A stretch of 64,000 nucleotides of DNA from Nematostella vectensis (taxonomy: Eukaryota > Cnidaria > Anthozoa > Actiniaria > Edwardsiidae). Of this stretch, positions 12,865 to 23,800 are shown in pieces; within the stretch, counting starts at the first letter, position 1, and each line of letters opens with the position of its first letter. The stretch is taken from NCBI RefSeq assembly GCF_932526225.1, contig NC_064037.1, positions 18,345,471-18,409,470 of the forward strand, read 5' to 3'. The notes beneath the pieces are model-generated. The model had not been told where the DNA came from, made no database searches, and saw only the letters and a program-made list of their open reading frames with translations. The position numbers and the translations under genes were made by a program.

Positions 12865-15800
12865 AGAGACTCGTTATTCTTCCGTTGTAGAAGTTATCAT
12901 AATTATATCGTTACACTGTACTTGTCTCTGACATACACAGGTATCCCACTCACCTGTACTGGTACAGACATATGCGAATGAATGGTACTTCCAGAGTCAT
13001 GGCTCTCTGTACTCGATAAACTCATGGAGCTGGGAGAGCGAACTTGTTCTTGGCTTTCCCGGTAGCTACGCTGACTGCTTGAAGGTCGCGTTCTAGAAGG
13101 ACGACGTTGCTTTAAATCTAGACAAAAGACAGAATCGTGTTAAATATTCACACTTGAAATTTACCGATAGCTCTGTATGGATCGGGTTTATATACCGTGA
13201 GTTCTATATGGATCGTGTTTAAATACCGTGAGTTCTGTATGGGTCGTGTTTAAATACCGTGAGTCCTGTATGGATCGTGTTTAAATACTGTGAGTTCTGT
13301 ATGGATCGTGTTTATATACCGTGAGTCCTATATGGATCGTGTTTATATACCGTGAGTTCTATGTGGATCGTGTTTATATACCGTGAGTTCTGCACGGTAT
13401 CGTGTTTATATACCGTGAGTTCTATATGGATCGTGTTTATATACCGAGAATTCGATATGGATCGTGTTTATATACCGTGAGTTCTATATGGATCGTGTTT
13501 ATATACTGCGAGTTCTATATGGATCGTGTTTAAATACCTCGAGCTATGTATGGGTCGTGTTTATATACCGTGAGTTCTGTATGGATCGTGTTTATATACG
13601 TGAGTTCTGTATGGATCGTGTTTATATACGTGAGTTCTGTATGGATCGTGTTTATATACCGTGATTTCTGCACGGGTCGTGTTTGTCGAAATAGCGGTCC
13701 AATGTGTCCCAACCTCCGCCAACTCTCACCATCACATGTTTTCGCATCACCTGAAAAACATGAATGCACCTCATGGACATATGAAGGATGAGAAGAAGTG
13801 TTAAATCAACAATTTTGCACTGGCTAGTCGGAAAACATATTCTGCAAATGCTAAAGAGGCTTTTATTATAAAGAACTCTCTTTGATGACAAATTTATGAA
13901 AACAATTATACCCTTGAAAGAAATTGATTTCTAAAAAAATACTTCTACTTCATTATCACGACATCGCTATAATAGGAAAAGATACTGCTTTCGTTAATTC
14001 TGTTTTGCAAAAGATTGCTAAACATCTCGATTAAACTATCTTATCGTAGATCATAATTATTCAATACAGAGGTAAAGCAGCAGCGGTCTTACTATCGTTA
14101 AAATAGTTCTCACCCTGACAAAGATGAGATTCTTGCTATCACCCATCTTGTATTTTCCATCTGCTATCCGCTGTACAGGATATCGCGTGGGGCATGTACA
14201 TTTATCCAAGACTTCGTACACCTGTAAGATCCATGTAAAAAATATCCAAATACTTCTCGATCTCGGTTACGTGAAAACGCGGGTTCTATTGACCGCAGTA
14301 TGTATTTGGACTTGTATTTGTATTTTAAGGGAGTCTTAGAATTAAAAAAAAAGGAAAAGGTGTTTTTTCGGAGGTTATTCGCCTTTTCTATTCTGCGTGT
14401 TTATAGTATCATTTTCAAGAAGGTTATGTGAATTATAACCGTGAACCAAGATGGCTATGTCAATTATAACCGTGAACCAAGATGGTTATGTGCTTTAACC
14501 GTGAACCAAGATGGTTATGAGCTACAACCGTGAACCAAGATGGTTATGTGCTATAACCGTGAACCAAGATGGTTATGTGTTATGTGAATTTGCTCAAATA
14601 CCGCCCTTTGTGGGTCTGCATGGTCTGTGTAAAAGTAAAAAAGAAAATGCCTTTAGTTACTTTTAAACCACAGTGAATATGTTTACTTAAAACTTTTTGA
14701 CCGCAAACTGCACATTGACGACTATAAAAGTCTAAAATTATCAATGATTTCTTCCCCACTCTCAAAGATTACCGCCTGTTCTGGTGAATTGTCCAGGGGC
14801 GAAGGCAGGGGTGGCCCAGGGGGCCCGGGCCCCCCCTTCTAGCAGCCAAAGCTACAGTAATTGTATGAAACATTATCTAAAATACAGGGGGAAATGCCTT
14901 GAAAGGGCATTTTGGCCCCCCTCCTGTTAAAAATCCTGGCTACGCCGCTGTTGTCTAACAGTGCTAATCCATCGAGGTCATGAGGGAAAAGAGAAGTAAG
15001 TACACAACCTCCTCTGTCATCGACAAGTACACAGTTTAGAAGTGCTAAGCATATTCTAATACAGGCTGTAGACAAAATAACGCTAAACTTACATTAACCA
15101 TTGTTCAACCTTGAGCGAGCACGTGGCCGACTTACTTTATTGGGTGTTTCCAAACAAAGGCTTCTTTGATTTTGTCTCTTTTTTTCCTCTAATTACAGGT
15201 AGCCCAGGCTCACGGCGAGTGTAGGTTTATTAGCAGCGGCTAAAACAGCTGAGAATGGCAAATAATGGCGGGTTTGAGTAGCAGCAACGTCAAACTCTGT
15301 TTTAATCAGCATATTTATTTCAACGAGATTTGTTCGCTCATAAAAACCCTGTAATAAACCTGCAGTCGCCGTGAGCCTGGGCTACCTGTGATCTGATGTC
15401 TTGGTATGAAATTTGAGTAAAAATGCTCAGCTGCTACTAGACAGATAGGATCTAAAAGGCACTGAAAGACGAGACTGCTCTCTATTGTTTAGACTTGCCT
15501 CTAGACAGTGAGTAGCATGTGGTAACTAAAAGCTATTTACAGTGGAACCTGGATTTTACGATAACCTCGATTTACGATAACCTGGATTTTACGATAACCT
15601 CGATTTTACGATGGCGTTCCTTTCTCCCGGCTGAAATAGAGTGAAACGTAAAAGAAATTACCTACTTTACGATATCGGATACAACGATATTCTGCCAAGC
15701 GTAATTTCGACCTCGATACAATGATATTACTGATTGTCTATTAAAACTCAAGACAACTGCAGTCACTGGACTGAAAAAAAAAACGATCTTAAAAGCGATC

Positions 15801-18800
15801 TCATTTGAATAACGAGGGGGAAAATATCAAATGTTTGCTCATTCATTTTTATTTACGTAGTTATATATAAATATGATGAGCAGGATAAAAACTATAATTT
15901 TCAAAATCATAGTAGTCTGCAGATGATTTCCAAACATATTGTTATGTCGTTCAGTGCCGCGCGATGACTGAAGTCCTATTTCAGATCGAGGATGACAGAG
16001 GACCGTGTAATATTTTCAAAAGTCTGACGCATTGACGCCAATTTCAAACCCAAAAGCGGGAGCTATGAAATCTTCACGGGGATGCGGGATGAGAGGCCAC
16101 GCCCTCATTCAGCTTTGAATGCTTGACTGCAGCTTGTTAAAATCCTGCGTACGCCCCCGACAAGTAACGTTGTACTGTACGTTAATCGATTCTTTGACTT
16201 GACAGATCTTGTTACAATACAGATTCCAGTATTATAGAAAGTAGCTGAAGTTATACAATGTTATTATTTTGTAAAAGTTGATAATTAACCCGACCTCGCT
16301 AAAACGATATTTTCAATGGATTATCTTTAATATCGTAAAATCGAGGACCTCTTTGCAAGGATACCTCGATTTTACGATACATTTTCTTTCTCCCGAGGCA
16401 TATTGTAAAATCCAGGTAGTTGAAAATCTTGGGAGTAGTGATTCGAAATTTGATATTTCGTTACAATTTATACTTTTCAAAACTCAACTCTATTTGCGCT
16501 CCAAGGAGTCCTGGGAACTTTTTTTGTTGCAATGAAATTTTCCACGTATATTAGTAAAATGTGTCTTAATTAATAAAAAATCTTCCTTACTTCAGAAGAA
16601 AAACACCACTTACTAGCAAGACAATGGGCTGAAACCACATAAATGTTCAACAAGCTCCCTAGGCCTCCATTAATTAAAAAAGAGTCATTAAAAATTTATT
16701 TTAAAATACGGGGAAAAATAATGAGATGTAATTAATGGAAACTGAAAAACGAGTTTGTATTTTAGTAATTCGCATTAGGAAAACATGACTAGCGTATGGA
16801 TTATAAGATGCCGTGTTCTGCAGTTTTATGTAAAGACTGCATGTTTGAGCTATGACAAGCCAAAAAGAAATCTTTTGCAAATAGTTTTGTGGTTTTATTG
16901 CCGCTGTTACACAGGTCGGCACGTAGGGTCTTTCTTTTCCTAAATTAGCGTGAACACAAAACGGATAAAGAAATTGAGATAAGGTATCTCTTTCGAAATG
17001 TAGTTTATTGGAAAAGATAGCTTTTTAAATGTGAAATTATTTGCAGGAGGAGGACAGAATGAATGGCGGATTCGCGATGTTTTCGGGGAAAAGAAAATTC
17101 AGAAAAAAATGTACTTTTAAATGGCTGCAGCAGAAAGAGAAAGGTTGCCCATAATTACTGTGCTCGAAATAAAGAGTTCAATAAAGTTGACCCGACTGTA
17201 GCGAGATATGCAAGCAAAAATAGTTTGAGACACTAGGAATAGAAAACCGCAACCGTTGTACTGATATAGCAAGTTTTGTACATCAAATCAGATCTTACAC
17301 GTTTCCCTTTTCACATCAGTTTGACAACTCATCTCGATAATTTAATACGAATGAAATAAAAACAAAACCCGATCAAGCAAATCGCGATGTGCTTGAATGA
17401 CACGATAGACATTGTTTAGTCCTTTTATCGTAGGTAACTACAGGATTTATAACATATTTGAACTGTCGATTTTTTTCCTATGTAAGGACGGAGCGTACGC
17501 TTTTTAAGTCAAATGCGCAAAGGGCTCGAATGAATGAGGTTATTAAAAGCGAGAGACTAAACGATAAAGCGCTCCATTGAGAACAAAATTTCCTCCGAAA
17601 GTTAGAGTTTTAATTTTGTAAAAAAATAAAAGTGAAAGGCCGCTTGTTACATCTCATGAAGGAAAAACAACGATAATTTTTATCGTTTCAAGGGAGTGTT
17701 TTGTAATAGATTGATGTCTTATATATTCTATCACACGTGTGACGCGCATGGTAGATAGTATGTTAGACGTAAACCTTACTCCTTCAAAAGGGCTCATCCG
17801 ACCACTAAACTGAACACCGTAACCTTTTAACCTGCTGCTAACAAATGGCATCCATTGATTCAAAGATATTGGATTTCTCCCTGCCGGGTTTGTTTATAAC
17901 AATACAACGAAAGCAAAATGGTTGATCGATCTCGCGAAAAAACGCAAAACGCATCACGTATAAGATGATGAAGAATTTGGATGGATATTAAATTCACGTG
18001 TGTGTTTTTCTAGATTGAAATCGACTACCGTTTGTGAGAAGACTGTGAAGTAGGTAAAAATTGCGTTTTGTTTTAAACTGTTACTATAGAATATCTTATT
18101 TTCCATCTCTAGCGGAAATCGGGATGAGTGGACCTAGGATTTTCCATTCAAAAGGTTGTATTAAAAAAAAACTTTGCAATGCTAATGAGAGTCAAGAGGA
18201 ATGGAATAAAACCCAACAGGATCTGTTAGACTACAATAGAATATACGCGTAGCCCTGGTCATTCCGGGTCATTAAACTTGAATTCTGCCCGTAGGGAAAC
18301 CATCAAGAGGGAATAACTCCTTCCATGTGCGTGCTTTTTCCTGTGAAAAAGCATTGGAAAACAATCCGGCCCATTCATTCACTCAATTTGAATGAATAAC
18401 ACTTGTACTGCATTCACTTACCAAATCATCCAGGCTGTGTGATTTGTGTTTTTTCTTGAGTAATCTCACTTCTTGTCTCGGTGCTGGCTCCTGTAAGGGC
18501 TCAGGCTCCAGTTCTAACTCTTGGTCGATTTCATTTTCTAAGCGCACAAGTTCTGGCGGCTCGACGCCGACTTTAAATGCTTTGCGCGCTACCTCGAGTA
18601 AGGTCAATAAAACCGTTTTCTCGTTTTTGTTGAGAACCAAGTCTTCCGTTTCAAACATGATAACGTCGGGAACCCTTAGTTCGCGACACCATCGGATAAA
18701 ATTAGAAACGTTGTCTCGGGCGACAAACGAGCCATGAGTTGCTCCGCGCTGTTTGTATGTTACACCGCACGCGGGAAATAAACCTCTCCGAGGAAACTTT

Positions 18801-19036
18801 GGATTGCGTACAAAGAATTCCTCACCTACTGTCTGGATAAAATTCGCTAGTCTACAAAGCACTACACCCGTATCTAGCATAGATGTAAAAGTGTCAGTAT
18901 TTAGCTCTTCCTCTCCCAGTAAACGCGAAATCCACGACGCGAGATCTTCCTTGAGAGGTATCAGCCATTTCTCCATCATTCCCTTTCTGTCTGTATCGAA
19001 ATCTCTGGTTCCGTGGTTGGCGTTTTCTTCCGCCAT
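7401..19036 (-). CDS. GAS2-like cytoskeletal linker protein (CH + GAR domains, SxIP), 7 exons, 1158 aa
   Basis: Exons, in transcript order: 19036-18422, 14221-14114, 13750-13660, 13117-12954, 11313-10365, 9221-8065, 7793-7401. Every junction has GT and AG and the phases (0,0,1,0,1,0) match. Residues about 22-158 form a calponin-homology domain ([26 protein letters not shown]). Residues 206-271 form the GAR/Gas2 domain (DKCTC near the start, then [20 protein letters not shown] and KHDPCR). The long tail is basic and Ser/Pro/Arg-rich, twice carries RS(A/R)SMQDLN, and has SRIP at 663-666, an SxIP motif of the kind that binds EB proteins at microtubule plus ends. Known GAS2-like proteins crosslink actin and microtubules through CH, GAR and tail. 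The start ATG lies in ACATGGCGG. Introns 3 and 5 begin with tandem copies of their own donor. Intron 4 contains two tRNA genes and a retroelement fragment. The tail is longer than in most family members. Confidence 0.9.
9394..10385. repeat. 45/53-bp minisatellite made of tandem 5' splice sites (GAS2-like intron 5)
   Basis: Read on the gene strand, each unit is GCGGCCCATCGCAATACAAG followed by GTACAGTCAGTGCACGCTC and six further bases (45 bp). A second class has 8 extra bases (53 bp). I count 20 copies of ATACAAG|GT(A/C)A; 19 read GTACAG and one GTAAAG. The first copy is the real end of exon 5 (10365), which shares its last 20 bases with every unit. The array fills most of the 1143-bp intron 9222-10364. 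The first six donors (10365, 10320, 10275, 10230, 10185, 10140) are exactly 45 bp apart. After that a 53-bp unit shifts frame and a stop follows at 10114. Confidence 0.92.
11360..11930 (+). mobile_element. Penelope-like retroelement 3' fragment (GAS2-like intron 4, antisense)
   Basis: A plus-strand ORF at 11375-11689 reads [17 protein letters not shown] near its start and [20 protein letters not shown] then LNSDDFF near its end. That E-x-x-W-x-x-L-x-x-P-x-GLN pattern is typical of the C-terminal endonuclease part of Penelope-like and related elements. The non-coding tail, with GAAGAAGTCTTATTAAAGAC-like sequence, is shared with a second fragment at 52930-53165. The reverse transcriptase is absent, so this is a 5'-truncated copy. 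It lies antisense to its host gene. The class assignment rests on remembered motif patterns. Confidence 0.55.
12231..12303 (-). tRNA. tRNA-Arg (anticodon ACG)
   Basis: The 73-nt minus-strand sequence folds as a full cloverleaf. The acceptor stem starts GGCCGCG and pairs with CGTGGTC (two G-U pairs). The anticodon arm is CCTGA-CTACGGA-TCAGG with anticodon ACG, and the T arm contains GGTTCGAGTCC (B box). The D arm TGGCCCAATGG provides the A box. A run of nine T follows on the gene strand, a Pol III terminator. It sits in GAS2-like intron 4 in the same orientation as the host gene. Confidence 0.95.
12797..12870 (-). tRNA. tRNA-Asn (anticodon GTT)
   Basis: The 74-nt minus-strand sequence starts GTCTCTG and pairs with CAGGGAC at its 3' end. 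The anticodon arm is TTCGG-CTGTTAA-CCGAA with anticodon GTT. The T arm GGTGGTTCAAGCCCACC and D arm GCGCAATCGGTTAGCGC are complete. A long T run follows on the gene strand. It lies about 490 bp upstream (gene sense) of the tRNA-Arg in the same intron. Confidence 0.95.
13165..13660. repeat. 31-bp minisatellite = 25 bp of exon 3 end + 6 bp of donor (GAS2-like intron 3)
   Basis: On the gene strand each unit is GTATATAAACACGATCCATA then CAGAACTCACG, 31 bp. The last 25 bases match the 3' end of exon 3 (AAACACGACCCGTGCAGAAA then TCACG) at about 20 of 25 positions, and GTATAT is the intron start. About 15 intronic copies follow the authentic donor. Some carry GTATTT or a one-base deletion (CACGTATAT). 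The array occupies nearly all of the 542-bp intron. Confidence 0.9.
13660..14221 (-). CDS. GAS2-like exons 2 and 3: split GAR (Gas2) domain
   Basis: Exon 2 (14221-14114, 108 nt) encodes 36 residues from [11 protein letters not shown] to NLIFVR. Exon 3 (13750-13660, 91 nt) encodes [14 protein letters not shown] through KHDPCRNH plus one base. Together they give the full Gas2/GAR fold, including the cysteines of the metal-binding-like motif and the invariant [10 protein letters not shown]. Exon 2 is flanked by TTACAG and AGG|GTGAGA, exon 3 by TTTTCAG and CACG|GTATAT. The last 25 bases of exon 3 are the template of the minisatellite in intron 3. Confidence 0.9.
14425..14582. repeat. Short minisatellite, about 28-30-bp unit, 5 copies (GAS2-like intron 1)
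   Basis: Units read AACCGTGAACCAAGATGGTT followed by ATGTGCTAT with small length changes. The array lies about 200 bp from the acceptor of exon 2 and does not include a splice junction. Confidence 0.85.
14790..14952. mobile_element. Non-autonomous DNA-element-like repeat with GC-rich ends
   Basis: The left end (GGGGCGAAGGCAGGGGTGGC) and the right end, reverse complemented (CAGCGGCGTAGCCAGGATTTT), resemble each other, and the interior carries long C and G runs. The phrase GGCGTAGCCAGGATTTTT is a familiar end of small dispersed elements in invertebrate genomes; that is recollection, not a search. No target duplication is resolved. Confidence 0.4.
15195..15389. mobile_element. 195-bp foldback element (MITE-like), GAS2-like intron 1
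   Basis: The left arm ACAGGTAGCCCAGGCTCACG and its continuation GCGAGTGTAGGTTTATTA match the reverse complement of the right arm (GTCGCCGTGAGCCTGGGCTA then CCTGT) over nearly 40 bp. The interior has no ORF. No clear target-site duplication was found. Confidence 0.7.
15540..16425. mobile_element. Degenerate pogo/Tigger-type element with CAGTGGAACCT end
   Basis: The left end is TA|CAGTGGAACCTGGATTTTAC with nested copies of ATAACCTCGATTTTACGAT. The right side, about 16340-16420, contains the reversed version (CCTCGATTTTACGATACATT, then GTAAAATCCAGGTAG). CAGTGGAACCT next to TA is the usual end of pogo/Tigger-like mariner relatives. The right terminus lacks a clean match, and no transposase ORF survives. 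Confidence 0.5.
18422..19036 (-). CDS. GAS2-like exon 1: calponin-homology domain
   Basis: This 615-nt exon encodes residues 1-205. The CH domain is preceded by about 21 residues and followed by an acidic [12 protein letters not shown] stretch and a basic [12 protein letters not shown] tail. The exon ends in phase 0 at GATTTG|GTAAGT. Reading through the donor meets a stop 12 codons later, so splicing is required. The frame-0 join to the next coding exon places the GAR domain directly after SLDDL. Confidence 0.9.
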
Positions 19037-20586
19037 GTTCGTTCTTACAGCTGGAATGTCTAATTCGGAAATTATTTAGAAAAGGCGAAATCCAATTGGC
19101 TAATGCTTACTGCTTTGAATTTATCATTTATAACAGCAAGTACAATAAGGCGTACAGGCGCAAAAAAACACGAGTCGGAAACAATGCGATGTCAGCCGAC
19201 TCGCGGATATGTCGGGGGCGAATGTTTACATCAGAGAGATGACGAACTGGCGATGTTGTCGGCATAAGCGTAGTTATACCACCCTCTCTACACGGTGCAT
19301 ACTGCTGGCCGTATCACCGCGCTCACACTAAGTCGCAATGAAACCATGTCATCGAGCTAAATGCATTATGCTAAACGCCAAGGCAGACTCTCTGCGTCAA
19401 TTACTTCGCATTTGGGACCGCGCTCCGTGAATTCATTATTCACATTTCAACTTGATTGGTCAAACTTGTTATCAATTGAGTTATATTTAAGACTTTATTT
19501 TAGACGAGCCATAATTTGACCGAATATCAAAGCGTAAAGGAGTGTTTTCAGGCTCATTGTGGCTAAAAGAACAATGTCAACATATTTACATCGCTAGACA
19601 ACAACTATCATTACAATACAAGTATTAAAATGAAAACATCCAAACAATTCATAACGGCGGAACACAGTTGCTAGGTGTTTATTTAGCAATTAAGTATAGC
19701 GAAGTCTAAGAGGGTGAGATTAGAATATGTACTCAGTGTGTGTAAATTGAAAGCAGCGATGACAATTTCATAAACATTTGATTAAATGATGGAGGCCCGA
19801 ACGCGCCAAGGCACGCGCCCTGAGGTCAATATTAATCCACGCAAAGCTGAGCGTGCACGACAAGAGGCGATATTTCCATTCATAGACAATGCGCGACACA
19901 AAGTAAAGCTCAATTTTAAAAACGTTTTTCTTGATGCTGCTTACGTGACTTACTGCTAATGAAATTGTCTAAAGGCACGCGATCTTCTTGACAACGTGTT
20001 TTGCACTAGGCAAATTTCGAGAATCGATAACTCAGATGTATCAGGAATAACTTTTGTACTTTAATTCACATATATAGTCAAACTGAAAGATATAAGTTAC
20101 ATAGATAATCAATTAGTGTTTTACGTTCTAAGTACTTGAATTCGAAAAAGGATTTACTTACACTTTTAAGTGTAATCTTCCATTCACATCTTGGACTGTT
20201 TTAAATAAATACTGCTCCTCTGATCTATTTTTTGACTTGTAGATTTGGAGCAACTGCAGAATACCCGTCCACAAAGAGTTAACAATGAGACTTCACACCT
20301 CGATTTCTATAGAACGAGGCAGTAAATACAAGGAAAATGCAAATAAGTGGACGGGTATTTTGCAGTTTAGCCGTAGATTTATATAATATATGTTAAATTC
20401 GGATTATGTAATTTTTTTTGTCTATCAAAACATAAACATTTCTACCACGCTATTTCCGCTATTTAATTTATTGTTATCTATTGTAGTTGTTCTATTGTTC
20501 AATGTTCAAAACATCACGCTTTATAGGACGATGGTCTTTGTTATGGGTGTCACGCAATATCACAAACGTCAGCAAAACTGACAACC
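19037..20586. other. 5' flank of the GAS2-like gene and intergenic DNA
   Basis: This would contain the promoter and 5' UTR of the minus-strand GAS2-like gene. No TATA box or other promoter element could be assigned with confidence. No ORF resembles a protein. A small foldback repeat lies at 20253-20366. Confidence 0.4.
20253..20366. repeat. Foldback repeat, about 20-bp arms
   Basis: ACTGCAGAATACCCGTCCAC at 20253 is the near-perfect reverse complement of GTGGACGGGTATTTTGCAGT ending at 20366, with a loop of about 74 bp. It may be the core of a small DNA element. No protein is encoded. Confidence 0.7.
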
Positions 20587-20590
20587 CATC

Positions 20591-20748
20591 GCCAGTTGAA
20601 TAAGACCACAAACTAGGACACAACTTGGAAACGCTTTAATCAACAGAGAACCAAAGCCAGTATCGTAACACAGCAAAAACAAGATGGCGGAGAGGTGGCA
20701 GGATTTGGTGAACGTAACATAACTAAGTACCGCTGACCGGTACTGGCG
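20591..20748 (-). repeat. 3' LTR of the gypsy-type element
   Basis: This is the 158-bp long terminal repeat at the downstream end of the minus-strand element. It is identical to 25901-26058. Its outer edge abuts CATC. Confidence 0.95.
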
Positions 20749-20751
20749 TGA

Positions 20752-20772
20752 CTTCCTTTCTTTCTCTCTTAT
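20752..20772 (-). promoter_or_regulatory. Polypurine tract of the gypsy-type element
   Basis: On the element strand a purine-only run (AAGAGAGAAAGAAAGGAAG) ends three bases before the 3' LTR. This is the usual position and composition of the plus-strand primer of LTR retrotransposons. Confidence 0.8.
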
Positions 20773-20899
20773 ACTATCTACTGTAGAGAAATCACGCAAC
20801 TAATGTCTTTCACGGCGTACAATGTAAATACGATGGACTGATTAAAGGATAGGACTATAACAGTAAGCCTAATTGCTAGCATAGTTTATACATTAAGCC

Positions 20900-23800
20900 C
20901 TATTTAAAGTCAGTGATAAAGTCGTCATCTCTATAACGTAAGGGAAGGTGACGCTCGCGGGTAGACCTCCTAGGTGGGGATGTGTCATCATCTTGAAGAT
21001 TGGAGGGACAGTGACTGGAGTCCATAGCTCTCGTCTCAGAGGCGTCGGCATCACTTTGGGGTGGTACATCCCGGGAAGGTGGATCAGTTATCGCTGTCGG
21101 TATACCTGGTGGGGCTGGGGGCGGAAGCCTCTTGGTGGCCGGAGTGTCATCTTCATCTGCGGAAGAGTCACAGTCATAGGCTGCAGTCGGTGTCTTGTCC
21201 GGTACTTCAGATGGAACCTTGTAGCAATCTGTTTTTTTTACTCTGTATGACGTAGAACGTAACTGCGAGCCAATAAACTTTCTGATATTACAGAAGCCTC
21301 CTTCAGTGTCTACGACGAGATATCTATCTCGCCCTCGGGTCTTGTTCCTGTCGGGATGCAGGTAAATGAGGTCGCCAACAGTGATTGCTGTGGATGGGCG
21401 AAAGTCTGCGGTGGGCGCTTTAGATTTCTCGCTGTACGCGTGGTTAGAATTCCGCTGGTCGTGCTGTTTCTCTATGAGGGTTTGGTCTTGGAAGGGGAGT
21501 TGACTGTTGGAAAACTGGTCACGCTGAGTCCACATTTCCCTCGCAGACAGACCACGTAATCGGATGCGGGCGTTGAGATTAGCTGTAGCGACTGCAGGTG
21601 CTACTTCAGAGACAGGGCCCCCTAGTGGGTCAAGCTGTAGGATCTCACGTTCTAACTCTTGTACTGCCTTTTCAGCTACCGGGTTCTTATTGACGTTCTT
21701 TGCGCGTCCAATTTCGAGGACTAATCGATGGTGTTGCAGGAGCTTGTCTTCCTTTAGCGCTTGAAATCCTGGGGCTGGGTCAGTGCGAATGATGGCGACG
21801 GGACCGTCGAGGGGACGCATCTGCACGCAAAGACGAATGAGAGCATCGCGAAGGGTAGAGTGTTGCTCATTGGTTAACAGTAAGCTGGTGGTGTACGAAG
21901 TCACGCACTCTCGTACAATCAGGATAAACTGGCGTGACCGACGTATGACGTCTGCTGCGAAAGAAACTCCAATGGCGTCGGGCGGGTCGCAAGACGACTG
22001 TTCTATACGTGCTTTGCTGCTTGTACGGAGAGAAGCGCAATGGTGGCAAGCTTGAGACACGCGAACGATGGCCTTCTCAAGATCAAGGGCGAACAGATAG
22101 CGCTTGGTGGCCATCTTGAGTAGGTGAGTTGACGGGTGACATAGCTGAATATGTAGAGCTGTGAGTACGCCGTCAAGAACGCGACGTGGAACAATGATGC
22201 ACTCACGGCTGGGCGATAAGGGTGTTTCACGTTTTACGACGAGTAAGCCATCCTTGGCGATGGTGGCGACACCAAGATATCGTTTGACGTCTTTGATGTT
22301 TGTTACCTTTTTCGAAGGTCGGGTGCCCTGTTTGAGGTGGGAGTGAGTTCGACGTAAGTCAGGACACTCGGACTGAATCGCGAGCCAAGCTGATCGGCTA
22401 GTGAAAGGGAGCCGCTCGTTGCCATCAATGACGTCCTGAATTGATGAGCGCCTGACAACAGAGTCCCCGAGCTGTTTGACAAAGGAACAGATCTGACAGG
22501 CTTCATCTTCGCACGGTGGAGCGTTTCGACTTGCGAAATCTGAGGGGAGAATGGAGGACCCTGATACGTGTCTGACTGTGGCTTGGTACTGACTGACTGC
22601 AGAGAGGAAGGTCGAAATTCGTGGGCTTGCGGAAAACTCGCCGCGGCATAATTTCTCGTACGCCTGTACGCAGGGTTTGCTGTCAGTCAAGATGGACGCT
22701 CGGTGATGAGATTGTATTAAGTAGGGGCTGAAATGTCTGGTAGCAGAGGCTATAGACAGTGCCTCAACTTCGCAGGGCAACCAAGACGACTGTGAACCTT
22801 TTAGCTTGGCGCTGTAGAACCCAGCGAGGTGTAGGTTGCCGTTACGTGTGATGTAAAGTGTGGCGCCGATTCCTGGGTCACGCAGGGCGCCATCCGTGAC
22901 AATCCATAGGAAATCCTCAGGTCTTGGCAGGGTGATGACGCGGGTGGAAGAGAGGGCCTTCTGGGCATTATAGAAAGCCGTATGTAGATTGTCAGTCCAC
23001 TCAATAGTATCTCGTGGCTCCCGGCCAGCGACAATTTCGTCGAGGGGTGATAGAAATGTGGAGCACTGTGGTACAACTCGTGAAAGTACCTTGTATGCGC
23101 CAATAAAAGAACGCATGCGACCAACGGTAGTTGGGGTTGGACATTGGGCTAGCGTAGCAACTCGGTGGGGGCTAGCCTTCAAGGTGCCTGCACTCCAGAT
23201 CCATCCAAGAATAGTAGTGGTCTTGGGGTTGATGATTGTTTTGGAGGCAGACAAGCGAAGATTGCATTCGTGAAGAGCCTGGAGGGTTCTTTTCCAGTTG
23301 CTGAAGAGTTCATGTGGGGTGTTTCCTCCACAGTAGAGATCATCGGCAAGCTTGACAACAACACCTTCAGCAAGAAGATCTCCAAGGACGCGGCACATTA
23401 GTTCTTCTAACGCAGTTTCAGAACCAGGCATACCCATTGCACAACGGGTGTAAACTCTGACGCCGCGAAAGGGAGTTGCGACTCCGCAGTATTTCAGAGA
23501 GTCTCTTGACAGAGGGATCTGATAAAATGCACTGGTTAGGTCAGTCGCAATGAGGTGATTCCATTGGGCGATTTGGCGTAATGTTGAATCGACGTTTGGC
23601 ATTAACGACGGTTGAGGTTTGCTGTATCTTCCAACATCAGCAAAGGCTGTTACAAGGCGTGAACCTCCATTCGGCTTGCGGACTAGAAATGATGGATTTA
23701 GATATTCCACGGAGATGCCTACGTCTTCTGGGCGTTTAAAGACCCCCTGATTCTCCAGTTCATCAAATTTATCTTGTAACTCGAGAAGTTTTTCACGTGC

